This document shows positions 54,044 to 63,761 of a stretch of DNA of 64,000 bases, piece after piece. The stretch is from Paenibacillus sp. BIHB 4019 (lineage in GTDB: Bacteria; Bacillota; Bacilli; Paenibacillales; Paenibacillaceae), in NCBI RefSeq assembly GCF_002741035.1, contig NZ_CP016808.1:4822501-4886500 (forward strand), read 5' to 3'. A program made the position numbers and the translations under genes. Each line of letters opens with the position of its first letter. The stretch's first letter is position 1. The notes beneath the pieces are model-generated. The model saw nothing but the letters and a program-made list of their open reading frames with translations. It searched no databases and was not told where the DNA came from.

Positions 54044-55039
54044 ATGTCTAATGTACCAGTGCCTAATCAACCACTTGTCACCCATATTTTTACGGCAGAT
54101 CCTTCTGCACACGTATTTAACGGCAAAATCTATATTTATCCGTCTCATGACCTCGACCACGATGGGCCAGATAACGATAATGGGGACCAGTACGCCATGG
54201 AGGATTACCATGTGCTGTCCCTGGACAATTTTGAAGCGGCTGTTGTTGACCATGGCGAAGTTTTGCATCTAAAAGATATAGGATGGGCTTCCAAGCAGCT
54301 ATGGGCGCCGGATGCTGCCTATAAGAACGATAAGTATTATTTATTTTTTCCCGCTCGGGATCATGAAGGAATCTTTCGGATTGGCGTAGCGACAAGCACG
54401 ACGCCAGCGGGCAAGTTTACCCCAGAGCCCGACTACATCGCAGGAAGCTTTAGTATTGATCCGGCTGTATTCGTGGATGATGACGGCAAATCCTATATTT
54501 ACTTTGGAGGCCTGTGGGGAGGACAACTGGAAAAATGGCAGACCGGCATCTTCGAGCCAGACGCAGCAGGCCCGAATGCGGGGGAGGCAGCGCTCGGTCC
54601 GCGGGCCGCTTTGCTTAGCGAGGATATGCTGTCTTTTCAAGGAGATCTGCAGGAGATTTCGATTCTCGACGAGAACGGAAGCCCGATTTTAGCTGGTGAT
54701 GAGGATCGACGATATTTCGAGGGACCTTGGGTGCATAAATATAACGGCTGGTACTATTTGTCGTACTCAACGGGTACCACTCATAAGCTGGTGTACGCAA
54801 TCAGCCGAAGCCCGATAGGCCCCTATACTTTCCAGGGCACGATCCTTTCGCCGGTAATCGGCTGGACGACCCATCATTCTATCGTGCAGTTCGAGGACAA
54901 ATGGTATTTGTTCTATCACGACAGCTCCCTCTCTGAAGGCGTCAATCACAAGCGCTGTGTAAAATTTACGGAATTGCACTACAACGATGACGGGACAATT
55001 CAAATGATTGATCCTTATGCGAAGGAAAGCAAAGCATAG
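54044..55039 (+). CDS. Cytoplasmic GH43 glycosidase
   Basis: A 331-residue single-domain GH43 enzyme. It shows base Asp in FTADPSAHVFNGKIYIYPSHD, Asp in SIDPAVFVDDDGKSYIYFGG and acid Glu in YFEGPWVHKYNGWYYLSYS. The length and YPSHDLDHDG insertion match the xylosidase/arabinofuranosidase-type GH43 proteins common in Bacteroidetes and Paenibacillus. No signal peptide. ATG 54044 follows GGAGGAG; it lies 45 bases after the previous GH43 gene and 35 before the next, so the three form an operon. Confidence 0.88.
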   Translation: MSNVPVPNQPLVTHIFTADPSAHVFNGKIYIYPSHDLDHDGPDNDNGDQYAMEDYHVLSLDNFEAAVVDHGEVLHLKDIGWASKQLWAPDAAYKNDKYYLFFPARDHEGIFRIGVATSTTPAGKFTPEPDYIAGSFSIDPAVFVDDDGKSYIYFGGLWGGQLEKWQTGIFEPDAAGPNAGEAALGPRAALLSEDMLSFQGDLQEISILDENGSPILAGDEDRRYFEGPWVHKYNGWYYLSYSTGTTHKLVYAISRSPIGPYTFQGTILSPVIGWTTHHSIVQFEDKWYLFYHDSSLSEGVNHKRCVKFTELHYNDDGTIQMIDPYAKESKA

Positions 55040-55074
55040 CATATAAATACGATAATGCTTGAGGAGTGAATCGT

Positions 55075-56586
55075 GTGGGCAAGACGATGATAACCAACCC
55101 CATCATTTGGGCAGATATCCCTGATCCAAGCGTCATTAGAGTGGGAACGACCTTCTATATGGTTAGCACAAGCATGCATACGATGCCTGGGTGCCCAATC
55201 ATGAAGTCGGAGAACCTGCTGCACTGGGAAATTGTAAACTATGTGTTCGATACTTTTGAGGATAATGCTGCTCATAATTTGCTTGACGGGAAAGGCATTT
55301 ATGGAAAAGGTTCGTGGGCCGCATGCTTGCGCCACCATAACGGCAGGTTTTATGTATGCTTCTCGAGCCTCGACATGAACCAGTTCTATGTTTACCAGAC
55401 GACGGATATCGAGAATGGATGTTGGGAACGCTCCGCCATTCCAGGACACCATCATGACCCGAGCATGCTGTTTGACGAAGGACGCGTCTACGTCATCCAC
55501 GGGAACGGGGATATCCGTATTACGGAGCTCACAGCAGATGCGAAGGCTCTCAAACCGGACGGGATCAATCAATTGCTGTTTGAGACGGAGCGGGATGGAA
55601 TTGGGCTGCGCTGCGAGGGCTGTCATGCTTACAAGCTGGATGGGTACTATTATTTGTTTTTCATCGAATGGCCGAATACCGGAAATCGGCGCAGACGACA
55701 GCTATGCTACCGTTCCCGAGCGCTTCTGGGCCCTTATGAGAGCAAGCTGCTGCTAGATGATGATATGGGCTATCGCAACAATGGCATCGCGCAAGGCGGA
55801 ATTGTCGACACACCTGCAGGCGAATGGTTTTCAGTGCTGTTTCAAGATCACGATGCTGTCGGCAGAATTCCCTGCCTATTGCCTGTTTTCTGGGAGGATG
55901 GCTGGCCGGTTATCGGTATAGATGGTGCAGTTCCCTCGACATTTGACGTGAAATTGCCGGATTCAGAGCCTCAGCCGCTTGTGATAAGTGATGAGTTTGA
56001 TTATACGGAAAATAAATTGGCCTTGAACTGGCAGTGGAACCATAACCCGGACAATCGCCTGTGGTCCGTAACGGCTAGGCCAGGTTTTCTGCGATTGGCA
56101 ACGGGGAATACCGCAAGCAGCATTGCATATGCCCGCAATACGTTAACACAGCGGACGGAAGGCCCGGCCTGCAGCGGGATGACGAAGATGGATGTGTCCC
56201 ATATGAAACCGGGTGACTATGCAGGCTTGGTTGCCTTGCAGCATTTATTTGGGACAGTTGGCATTCGGGCGGCGGACAACGGCGACCGCTATGTGGTCAC
56301 TTGTATGAATCAGAGCGACGGCAGCGAAGAAGCGGTTGAGCAAATTCCATACGAAGGCAGCCAAATTCATTTGAGAATCGATTTTGATTTTAAGGACAGT
56401 GCGGATATTGCTCACTTTTACTACTCTGCGGATGGAGTGGAATGGATACGAATAGGGCGTTCGTTATCTATGAAATATAAGTTGGAGCATTTCATGGGCT
56501 ATCGGATCGGACTGTTTAATTACGCCACCGAGCAAGCAGGCGGATTTGTTGATTTCGATTATTTCCGCTATAGCAAGACCATCTAG
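55075..56586 (+). CDS. Cytoplasmic GH43 beta-xylosidase-like enzyme
   Basis: A 503-residue enzyme: GH43 propeller (about 10-300) with DIPDPSVIRVG, HHDPSMLFDEG and acid Glu in RCEGCHAYK, followed by the GH43 C-terminal beta-sandwich (about 310-503, LNWQWNHNPDN, DYFRY). It is a clear paralog of GH43 no. 1 in the giant SLH protein, sharing PIMKS, LHWEIVNYV, GKGSWAA and the WQWNHNPD block, but without the CBM inserted between the two domains. GTG 55075 is 8 bases after GAGGAG; ATG 55087 is an alternative. No signal peptide. Confidence 0.88.
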   Translation: MGKTMITNPIIWADIPDPSVIRVGTTFYMVSTSMHTMPGCPIMKSENLLHWEIVNYVFDTFEDNAAHNLLDGKGIYGKGSWAACLRHHNGRFYVCFSSLDMNQFYVYQTTDIENGCWERSAIPGHHHDPSMLFDEGRVYVIHGNGDIRITELTADAKALKPDGINQLLFETERDGIGLRCEGCHAYKLDGYYYLFFIEWPNTGNRRRRQLCYRSRALLGPYESKLLLDDDMGYRNNGIAQGGIVDTPAGEWFSVLFQDHDAVGRIPCLLPVFWEDGWPVIGIDGAVPSTFDVKLPDSEPQPLVISDEFDYTENKLALNWQWNHNPDNRLWSVTARPGFLRLATGNTASSIAYARNTLTQRTEGPACSGMTKMDVSHMKPGDYAGLVALQHLFGTVGIRAADNGDRYVVTCMNQSDGSEEAVEQIPYEGSQIHLRIDFDFKDSADIAHFYYSADGVEWIRIGRSLSMKYKLEHFMGYRIGLFNYATEQAGGFVDFDYFRYSKTI

Positions 56587-56650
56587 CGTGGTATAAGCTA
56601 GCCTTTACCGGGTGATGTGAAATATGTCTGTGCATATAGTGAATGAGAAG

Positions 56651-56698
56651 AAGCAAATGAACGAGCGGCCTGTGCGAAGGGGCCGCTCGTTTGCTTTA
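56651..56698 (+). terminator. Terminator after the three-gene GH43 operon
   Basis: AAGCAAATGAACGAGCGGCC / GGCCGCTCGTTTGCTTT, a long G+C-rich stem with a T-rich end. Confidence 0.9.
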
Positions 56699-56773
56699 TT
56701 CTCCTGGTGTACGCTTGAGCATCTATGATTTATCGGGTAAATTCACAAAGATCGACGGGTAGTTGCTGAAATA

Positions 56774-56792
56774 TGAAAGCGCTATACTTTCA
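56774..56792 (+). promoter_or_regulatory. cre-like palindromic site near a promoter
   Basis: TGAAAGCGCTATACTTTCA has palindromic outer arms and an AAGCGCT core, with partial match to cre. TTGCTG 14 bases before TATACT recurs at 63705-63730 with the same spacing, suggesting common control of the two downstream genes. Confidence 0.5.
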
Positions 56793-56880
56793 TGGAGGAG
56801 CTGAATCAGGGTGGATTTGGTTCATTACACTTCTCCTCTGCGCGCCTGTCTAACACTTTTATTTGGAGGAAGGAACGGAT

Positions 56881-58716
56881 ATGACAGAACGATTTAAGAG
56901 AGAGACAGCTTTTTTATTAAGCTACACGAGAACACCTTTGCAAAATGAAATTTATGCCCCAAAGCTGGCGTATAGCATGCACTTGGCCATAAGCGAAGAC
57001 GGTGAAGCTTATACCGCGTTGAATCATAATTCAGGCGTATTATTTGCAAAGGCGACCGTTCATGAGAATGGAAGTCTGCTTGCAAAAAGCCTCAAAAATC
57101 CTTACTTCTTTACGATGGTTGATGGCACCTACGGCATCGTTGCGGTACGCATCGAGCATGCAGGCGGCCGTGATGATGAAAGCAAAGGACACATTATGCT
57201 GTTTACATCCTGCGATTTAATAAGCTACGTAGAAGTGGGCTTGATCGATTTGAAGGCTCATTCTTTTGTAGATGATGTTATTTGTGAATATAACGGTGAC
57301 AAGAAGCTCTATGAAATCAACTGGCTTGATGATGCAGGAAATTACTATACCAATACGATGCTGAATATGACCGATTTAAGCAGCGCTTCACTGCCAAAAG
57401 CTGCTGGCGCATTTGCTTTCCAATCTTCGGACACTGATATCGAGGGTGCCTTAGAACGCAATATCATCCGTGTTCCTGTTGAAATTGGCGATAAAGTGAA
57501 AGCCAAGCTAGCCGTACTTGCCAATACGGAAATTCGTGTGCCGGAGACGATTTTTGCGGATGCTGCTGGTGATTTGGCAAAGGTAAAAGCAGAGGCTGTC
57601 TATACTGATGGCTCGACAGCTGCAAAAAGAGTGGACTGGGACACAGGCAGCGTCGATTGGGAGACACCTGGCACTTATGAAATTACAGGGAATGTGCATC
57701 AAGACGTCTTTCCCTTTCCAATCGCTGTCAATCGGGCTGATCCCTGCATCATCAAATGGAAGGATAACTATTATTTTATCGCTACTAACGATAATACCTC
57801 CATCAACCAAGGGTTTTACGTCCGATCAGCTTCGACAATCGCAGGTCTTGCAAATGCCGATGAGAGCCTAATATTGGGCAATGGCCATTATCCGTTTCTG
57901 GAGGGTATTTTTTGGTGGGCTCCGGAATTCCATAAAGTCGGGGATGAGCTATACGTGTTTTTTGCTGGAAGCAGCGGCGAATTCGGACAAATTCACTCTC
58001 ATGTTATGAAATTAAAATCCGCTGGCGACCCTCTTCATGCAGGTGATTGGGAAATGCCGATTAGGGTGGAGAAAAAGGATGGCAGCTATTTGTTTGAAGC
58101 GGGAATTACGCTGGATATGACCTATCTGGAAGCAGACGGCAAGTCGTATGTGCTATGGGCCCAGCGGCAGTTTTCCCCAGTAGATCTCGGTTCTTGGCTG
58201 TACATAGCAAGTGTCGATCCGATGCAGCCATGGAGACTGGCAGATGATCCCGTTCTCCTTTCCAAACCGGAATATGGCTGGGCGAATAACTGCACGTTCG
58301 TGGACGAAGGGCCCTATGCCATCGTTGCGAATGAGAATGTGTTCCTTACTTTTTCCAGTGCACTCGTTAATGAAACATACTGTGTAGGCATATTGACGGC
58401 GAGGAGAGGCGCAGATTTATTAAACCCGGAAAGTTGGACGAAAGGCAATTATCCCTTGCTTACCTCACGCTCAGTCGCAGGTGAATATGGTCCCGGACAT
58501 AATGCGTATGTGTCGGATGACGATGGTAATCTACTGAATGTTTACCATGCAAGACCAGGCATAAACGAACCAAGATGCAGCGGTGTTCGCCGTGTTCATT
58601 TTGATATTGACGGTTACCCGGTGCTTGATCTTACAGAGGAGCGGGATTTGAACCCCGATCTTAAAGCGGTTAGGACGAAAGTGGTCGTAGCCAATGGTAA
58701 AACGAAACACGATTAA
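56881..58716 (+). CDS. GH43-family glycosidase with Ig-like domain
   Basis: A 611-residue protein without signal peptide. Residues 1-190 form a partial propeller-like N-terminal region (FLLSYTRTPLQNEIYAPKLA). About 196-285 is a bacterial Ig-like (Big_4-like) domain (VDWETPGTYEITGNV). About 287-600 is a GH43 catalytic domain of the ADPxxxK type (NRADPCIIKWKDNYYFIATN, WWAPEFHKVGDELYVFFAG, YLFEAGITLDMTY), resembling alpha-L-arabinofuranosidases. ATG 56881 follows GGAGGAAGG by 7 bases. It is separated from the upstream GH43 operon by a terminator and has its own cre-like promoter region. Confidence 0.83.
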   Translation: MTERFKRETAFLLSYTRTPLQNEIYAPKLAYSMHLAISEDGEAYTALNHNSGVLFAKATVHENGSLLAKSLKNPYFFTMVDGTYGIVAVRIEHAGGRDDESKGHIMLFTSCDLISYVEVGLIDLKAHSFVDDVICEYNGDKKLYEINWLDDAGNYYTNTMLNMTDLSSASLPKAAGAFAFQSSDTDIEGALERNIIRVPVEIGDKVKAKLAVLANTEIRVPETIFADAAGDLAKVKAEAVYTDGSTAAKRVDWDTGSVDWETPGTYEITGNVHQDVFPFPIAVNRADPCIIKWKDNYYFIATNDNTSINQGFYVRSASTIAGLANADESLILGNGHYPFLEGIFWWAPEFHKVGDELYVFFAGSSGEFGQIHSHVMKLKSAGDPLHAGDWEMPIRVEKKDGSYLFEAGITLDMTYLEADGKSYVLWAQRQFSPVDLGSWLYIASVDPMQPWRLADDPVLLSKPEYGWANNCTFVDEGPYAIVANENVFLTFSSALVNETYCVGILTARRGADLLNPESWTKGNYPLLTSRSVAGEYGPGHNAYVSDDDGNLLNVYHARPGINEPRCSGVRRVHFDIDGYPVLDLTEERDLNPDLKAVRTKVVVANGKTKHD

Positions 58717-58825
58717 AGCTAAACGAACCGCTGCCAAACACCAAGAGCCGCTAAAGTAAAGGATGCCATGACACGCCCCGAGAGGGGACTTTATGGAATA
58801 TAAGTTGAAAGGCGAGGTGTCTTTA

Positions 58826-61528
58826 ATGAAGAAAAATCGATTGAAACGTTCTATTTCATTGTTATTGGTTGCCATTTTGATGATGACGGCTTTGTCGCTC
58901 AGTTTGCTGCCAAAGCAGACGAATGCGGAAGCTGGCGCAGAGACGCCAAGCGAGGCGGAACGGCTCGCGACGGATTTCGAGGACGGTACTACACAAGGCT
59001 GGCATGGACGCGGCGGCAACGAAAGTCTGACAGCTGCCTCATCGGCCGCCCATTCGGGAGCATACGGTCTTCAGGTTACTGGGAGAACGGAAGGATGGAA
59101 CGGCCCCATGCTCGATTTGGCATCATTTATGGAGGTTGGCAAAACCTACGCGTTTTCGGCATGGGTTCGCCTGCCTGCGGGAATGCCTGATTCATCCATC
59201 TCGATGATGATTGAGCGGAAAACGAATGGGAATATGTTTTATGAGTCAGTTGCCGCCAAAACGGTAACGGAAAACGGCTGGGTAAAATTATCTGGCGCGT
59301 ACAAATTGCTTCAGCCGATTGAGGCCTTGGGTGTATACTTCGAATCATTCGCTAGCCCGACCCTTGATTTTAACGTGGACGATATTGTCATTGAGCAAAT
59401 TCCAGATCCTGAACCGATTGAAATTCAACAGGATATTCCATCCCTTAAGGACGTGTTTGCCGATGATTTTTTACTCGGCTCCTCCCTGCTAGTGGGTGAA
59501 ATTGAAGATTCCTCAGGGCCGGATGCGCAGCTGCTAAAGAAGCATTTCAATAGCTTGACCGTTGGCAATGAGCTTAAATGGGACGCTACAGAGCCGCTGG
59601 AAGGACAATTCGATTTTGCGCGCTCGGACAAGATTGTCGATTTTGCTGAGGCAAACGACACTTCCGTACGCGGCCATACGCTCATCTGGCATTCCCAAAC
59701 GCCGGATTGGGTGTTCTACGATGAGAACGGCAATCTTGCCAGCAAGGAATTGCTGTTTGCAAGGATGAAGCGTCATATTGATACGGTAGTCGGCCGATAC
59801 AAAGGCAAAATCTACGCATGGGACGTCGTGAATGAGGTTATCGAGCCTGGCGACCAGAAGCCGAACGGCCTGCGCAACAGCTTATGGTATCAAATAGCTG
59901 GCGAGGAATTTATCGAGAAGGCGTTCGAATATGCGCATGAAGCAGATCCAGAGGTCAAGCTGTTCATTAACGACTACAACACGAATATTCCTGAAAAACG
60001 GCAATATTTGCATGATTTGATCAAGCGCCTGCAGGATAAGGGCATCCCTGTGGATGGTGTCGGCCATCAGACACATATTGGCATTGCGGACCCGTCCATT
60101 CAGTCTCTTGATGATATGCTTCAGGCTTTCCGGGACCTAGGCATTGAGCAGCAGATCACGGAGCTGGATATGAGCGTCTATACGAATGACACGGAATCCT
60201 ATGATACGTTTGCGCTTGAGCTGCAGATTAAGCAGGCGAACCGATACAAGGAAATTTTCGATGTGTTTAAGAAACACAAGGACCAGATTACTGCAGTAAT
60301 CTTCTGGGGCAAGGATGATCTTAATACATGGCTGCGTACCTTCCCTGTCACGCGCAATAATTGGCCGCTATTGTTCGATGAACGGCTTCAGGCGAAATTC
60401 GCGTATTGGGCACTCGTCGATCCGAGCAAGGTGCCAGTCGAAACGCTGCAAGCAACGGCGACAGAGGGAAGCGCGAAGATCGATGGCAAGCTGGAGGAGG
60501 CATGGAATAGAGCGCCGCTCGTATCCGTGCTTAAGGAAGGCGAAGCGATTGCCAAGTTTAAGACGCTATGGGATAAGAGGTATCTTTATTTTACAGTTGA
60601 TGTGTCGGATAAAACGGCGAACGGCAGCGATGCGGTCGAGCTTTACATCGACGGCAACAATGGCAAGACGACGTCTTACGAGGCGGACGACAGGAAATAT
60701 ACGTTCTGGCGTAGTGGGGCAAGTAAGGTTAAAAACGCGAACTATAAGGCGATCAAGACGGAAGGAGGCTACCGTATAGAAGCAGCGGTGCCAATAAGCG
60801 CTACGGTGCTCGGCAAAGAGCTTGGGCTTGATGTGCGAATCGTTGACAAGTCCGGCAGCATAGTAACGAAAACATCCTGGAATGACAAGACGAATTCGCA
60901 GGATGCCGATACGTCCAAATTCGGTGTGTTGAAGCTTAGTGAAGGACCCCAATACGCTAAAGCTGTAAAAGGCACGCCTGTCATTGATGGCAGCATTGAT
61001 GCGGTATGGGCGAATACAAAATCAATCGTGACTGACCGCTGGGTCACTGGCTCCAGCGGATCGAAGGCGAAGGTGCGGACATTATGGGACGGACGACGTT
61101 TGTACGTGCTGGCCGAGGTGACCGACTCGCTGCTATCGAAGCAGAGCGCCAACGTATGGGAGCAGGATTCAGTAGAGATTTTCATCGACCAGAATAATGC
61201 TGCGAGCAGCAGCTATCAAGCCGATGACGGCCAGTACCGGATTAACTTCGTTAATGAGCAGAGTGTCAATCCCGTTTCATTGAGTGGAAATCTAATCTCA
61301 GCTGTGAAGCGGACGGCGAATGGTTATGTAGTGGAAGCATCTATCGCATGGATCGGGAAGGCGCCAAAAGCCGGAGAGCTGATCGGCTTTGACGTCCAGG
61401 TCAACAATGACGAGGATGGCGACGGGGACCGCGATAGTGTGGCCGTCTGGAATGATCGGTCCGGACAGTCGTACCAGAATACATTCGGCTTTGGGGTCTT
61501 GAAGCTGACGGGCGCAAGCGGAAAGTAG
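58826..61528 (+). CDS. Secreted multidomain endo-1,4-beta-xylanase (GH10)
   Basis: A 900-residue secreted xylanase: signal peptide (about 1-35, ending TNAEA), CBM22/CBM4-9-like domain (about 46-192), GH10 barrel (about 202-535), and two CBM9 domains (about 540-703 and 709-895). The acid/base is Glu337 in WDVVNEV and the nucleophile is Glu446 in ITELDMS. Unlike the two giant enzymes it has no SLH repeats, so it should be released or bound only through its CBMs. ATG 58826 follows GGCGAGGTG and directly begins a signal peptide; ATG 58793, behind AGAGGGG, would add 11 residues. Confidence 0.93.
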   Translation: MKKNRLKRSISLLLVAILMMTALSLSLLPKQTNAEAGAETPSEAERLATDFEDGTTQGWHGRGGNESLTAASSAAHSGAYGLQVTGRTEGWNGPMLDLASFMEVGKTYAFSAWVRLPAGMPDSSISMMIERKTNGNMFYESVAAKTVTENGWVKLSGAYKLLQPIEALGVYFESFASPTLDFNVDDIVIEQIPDPEPIEIQQDIPSLKDVFADDFLLGSSLLVGEIEDSSGPDAQLLKKHFNSLTVGNELKWDATEPLEGQFDFARSDKIVDFAEANDTSVRGHTLIWHSQTPDWVFYDENGNLASKELLFARMKRHIDTVVGRYKGKIYAWDVVNEVIEPGDQKPNGLRNSLWYQIAGEEFIEKAFEYAHEADPEVKLFINDYNTNIPEKRQYLHDLIKRLQDKGIPVDGVGHQTHIGIADPSIQSLDDMLQAFRDLGIEQQITELDMSVYTNDTESYDTFALELQIKQANRYKEIFDVFKKHKDQITAVIFWGKDDLNTWLRTFPVTRNNWPLLFDERLQAKFAYWALVDPSKVPVETLQATATEGSAKIDGKLEEAWNRAPLVSVLKEGEAIAKFKTLWDKRYLYFTVDVSDKTANGSDAVELYIDGNNGKTTSYEADDRKYTFWRSGASKVKNANYKAIKTEGGYRIEAAVPISATVLGKELGLDVRIVDKSGSIVTKTSWNDKTNSQDADTSKFGVLKLSEGPQYAKAVKGTPVIDGSIDAVWANTKSIVTDRWVTGSSGSKAKVRTLWDGRRLYVLAEVTDSLLSKQSANVWEQDSVEIFIDQNNAASSSYQADDGQYRINFVNEQSVNPVSLSGNLISAVKRTANGYVVEASIAWIGKAPKAGELIGFDVQVNNDEDGDGDRDSVAVWNDRSGQSYQNTFGFGVLKLTGASGK

Positions 61529-61563
61529 CGTCTTCATATAAAGAAGCGAAAGGTGGCAGAAGA

Positions 61564-62598
61564 ATGGCAGAGACGAACCATATGAATGCGACGGATAGTT
61601 TGGCGGGAAGCTTCAAAAATGATTTTTTGATTGGTGCTGCGGTCAATAGTCACACAATCGTAAGCCAACGTGAGCTGCTGGTCAGGCACTATAACAGTTT
61701 AACGGCGGAGAACGAGATGAAATTCGAGAGCGTTCACCCTGCTGAACATACGTATACCTTCGAGGAGGCTGACCGAATTGCCCAGTTTGCCAGCGAGCAT
61801 GGCATGAAGCTGCGCGGACATACATTGGTGTGGCATAATCAGACGCCGGATTGGGTATTCGACGATGGAAACGGCGGTTTGGCAGCCCGGGAAACGCTGC
61901 TTGCCCGGATGAAGGCTCACATCGAGACGGTTGTACAGCGTTACCGCGATACAATCTACTGCTGGGATGTCGTCAACGAAGCGGTCACCGACGATGGGGA
62001 GGAATGGCTGCGGCCCTCGAGGTGGCTGGAGGGCATCGGCGACGATTATATGGCCCAAGCATTCCGATTTGCCCATAAAGCCGATCCTGCTGCGTTGTTG
62101 TTCTACAACGATTACAACGAGTGCAACCCGGGCAAGCGAGAGAAAATTTATCGGCTCGTCAAATCGCTGCTTGAGCAGGGGGTTCCTGTACACGGCATCG
62201 GTTTGCAGGCGCACTGGAATTTAACAGATCCGTCTTTGGCGGACATTCGAGCGGCAATCGAGCGTTATGCATCGCTTGGCTTGAAGCTGCAAATAACGGA
62301 GATGGATGTGTCGGTCTTCGCCTTTGACGACCGACGTACGGATTTGGCGGTACCGACAACCGAAATGCTGCGTCAGCAGGAACTGCGTTACCGGCAGTTT
62401 TTTGAGCTTTTCCGCGAATATCGGGATGTGCTGACCGGTGTTACCTTCTGGGGAGCGGCAGACGACTATACGTGGCTGGACTATTTCCCGGTTAGAGGCC
62501 GCAAAAATTGGCCGCTATTGTTTGATACGGAGCAGCGGGCGAAAGGCGCCTATTACGAGGTTGTCAATCTGTCTGCCAGTAGAGCAGCAGAGCAGTAG
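61564..62598 (+). CDS. Cytoplasmic endo-1,4-beta-xylanase (GH10)
   Basis: A 344-residue single-domain GH10 enzyme with no signal peptide, as in intracellular xylanases that process imported xylo-oligosaccharides. Catalytic residues are Glu139 (WDVVNEAV) and Glu246 (ITEMDVS). RGHTLVWHNQTPDWVF and FWGAADDYTWL are GH10 core blocks. ATG 61564 follows AAGGTGGCAGAAG, 35 bases after the secreted xylanase gene, so both are probably one operon. Confidence 0.93.
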   Translation: MAETNHMNATDSLAGSFKNDFLIGAAVNSHTIVSQRELLVRHYNSLTAENEMKFESVHPAEHTYTFEEADRIAQFASEHGMKLRGHTLVWHNQTPDWVFDDGNGGLAARETLLARMKAHIETVVQRYRDTIYCWDVVNEAVTDDGEEWLRPSRWLEGIGDDYMAQAFRFAHKADPAALLFYNDYNECNPGKREKIYRLVKSLLEQGVPVHGIGLQAHWNLTDPSLADIRAAIERYASLGLKLQITEMDVSVFAFDDRRTDLAVPTTEMLRQQELRYRQFFELFREYRDVLTGVTFWGAADDYTWLDYFPVRGRKNWPLLFDTEQRAKGAYYEVVNLSASRAAEQ

Positions 62599-62660
62599 TG
62601 CAGTAGAGCGGCATCCCTAAATTATACAGGTAATGGATTTTAACGTTATCACACATGCAG

Positions 62661-62703
62661 CAGGCCAGCTTCCTTATCCAAGGGGAGCTGGCCTGTATTT
62701 TTA
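62661..62703. terminator. Terminator between convergent genes
   Basis: CAGGCCAGCTTCC / GGGGAGCTGGCCTG followed by TATTTTTAT. It ends the xylanase operon and may also serve the convergent regulator gene. Confidence 0.88.
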
Positions 62704-62725
62704 TGATGCCATTACCGCGATGAAT

Positions 62726-63478
62726 TTAAGAGATTTGCTTTCTATATTCGTTCGCACTGGCTCCTGTATACGCTTTGAATTTCTTGTAGAACCAATCGAT
62801 TTCAGTATAACCGACCTCATTAGCAATTTCATAGATGCGCATATCCGTTTTTTCGAGCAGCAGCTTTGCTTTTTCCATCCGCTGCTGAAGGAGATATTCA
62901 TTAAACGACATGTTTTCATGGTCCTTGAATTTTTGACCTAAGTAAGCGCAGTTGAAGTGCAGTAGGGCTGAGATTTTTTTCAGCGTAATGTTAAGGTGCA
63001 GTTCTTCCTCCACGTATTTTTTCACGACATCGATAATGGATGCAGCATGAGGTTTTCTCTTGAAGGGAAGCGGCGCTGAAGCTGCAAGAGGCGGATCATC
63101 TGAAAAGGAATCGAGCTCTTTTTTTACAGCAAGTAAACTTGCCGTTAAATCGCTTGCGAGAACGGGCTGCGCAATGTAATCGCTTACTTGATAAGCTAAA
63201 GCTTTCCTCACCTGCTGGAAATCATCGCTGCCCTCCAAGAGGATAATGGGAACACGGCTTTGCTCGCGGATATGCTCGCAGAGCAGCATGCCATCAGCTT
63301 GAGTGTTTTTAATATTAATCAGAACAAGGGAAAGTGGCTCCCTATTCAATAAAGCCAGGGCGTCTGAGGAATTGTCCGCATACGCTTGTATGATAAAACC
63401 TAAATGGCTCCAGTCAAGCATGTTCTGCGTTCGTTCCCTCGAATGAATCATTGAATCAACAAGCAATATCTTATACAC
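62726..63478 (-). CDS. AraC-type regulator with degenerate receiver domain
   Basis: A 250-residue protein: receiver-like domain (1-120), short linker, and AraC DNA-binding domain (about 145-250; LNITLKKISALLHFNCAYLG and MRIYEIANEVGYTEIDWFYK). The receiver fold is clear, but the phospho-acceptor Asp is Asn55 (LVLINIKN), the acidic pair is Asp8-Ser9, and the conserved Lys is Gln104 (YIAQPV). Phosphorylation is therefore unlikely; constitutive or ligand-controlled action is more plausible. No kinase gene is adjacent. It is shorter than the two YesN-type regulators in the window. It faces the xylanase operon and is divergent from the lipoprotein gene at 63762. Confidence 0.87.
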   Translation of the reverse strand: MYKILLVDSMIHSRERTQNMLDWSHLGFIIQAYADNSSDALALLNREPLSLVLINIKNTQADGMLLCEHIREQSRVPIILLEGSDDFQQVRKALAYQVSDYIAQPVLASDLTASLLAVKKELDSFSDDPPLAASAPLPFKRKPHAASIIDVVKKYVEEELHLNITLKKISALLHFNCAYLGQKFKDHENMSFNEYLLQQRMEKAKLLLEKTDMRIYEIANEVGYTEIDWFYKKFKAYTGASANEYRKQIS

Positions 63479-63714
63479 GGTAAGAACCTCACTTTCATAA
63501 TAGATAATAGTCTGCGAGTGAATTTCCGCACGATTAAAGTAATTATGTTTCCATTATGTTCAACGTGCGGCTTCGCCACAACGTGCATTTCTTTATCCCT
63601 CAACCATTTGTTTACCATTTGAAAAAGAGAAAGGCAAAGCGAGAAAGCGATTTCATTCGAATCTATACCTTGGCGGGTAATTGATCTAGATACAGGCAGG
63701 TTGTTGCTCAGAAA

Positions 63715-63728
63715 TGTAAGCGCTACAC
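63715..63728 (+). promoter_or_regulatory. cre-like site upstream of the lipoprotein gene
   Basis: TGTAAGCGCTACAC is a near-palindrome with an AAGCGCT core, preceded by TTGCTC with the same spacing as at 56774. It lies in the divergent region between the regulator and the lipoprotein genes. Confidence 0.5.
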
Positions 63729-63761
63729 TTTTTATGTAATCCATTTTCAGGGGGGATCCAT

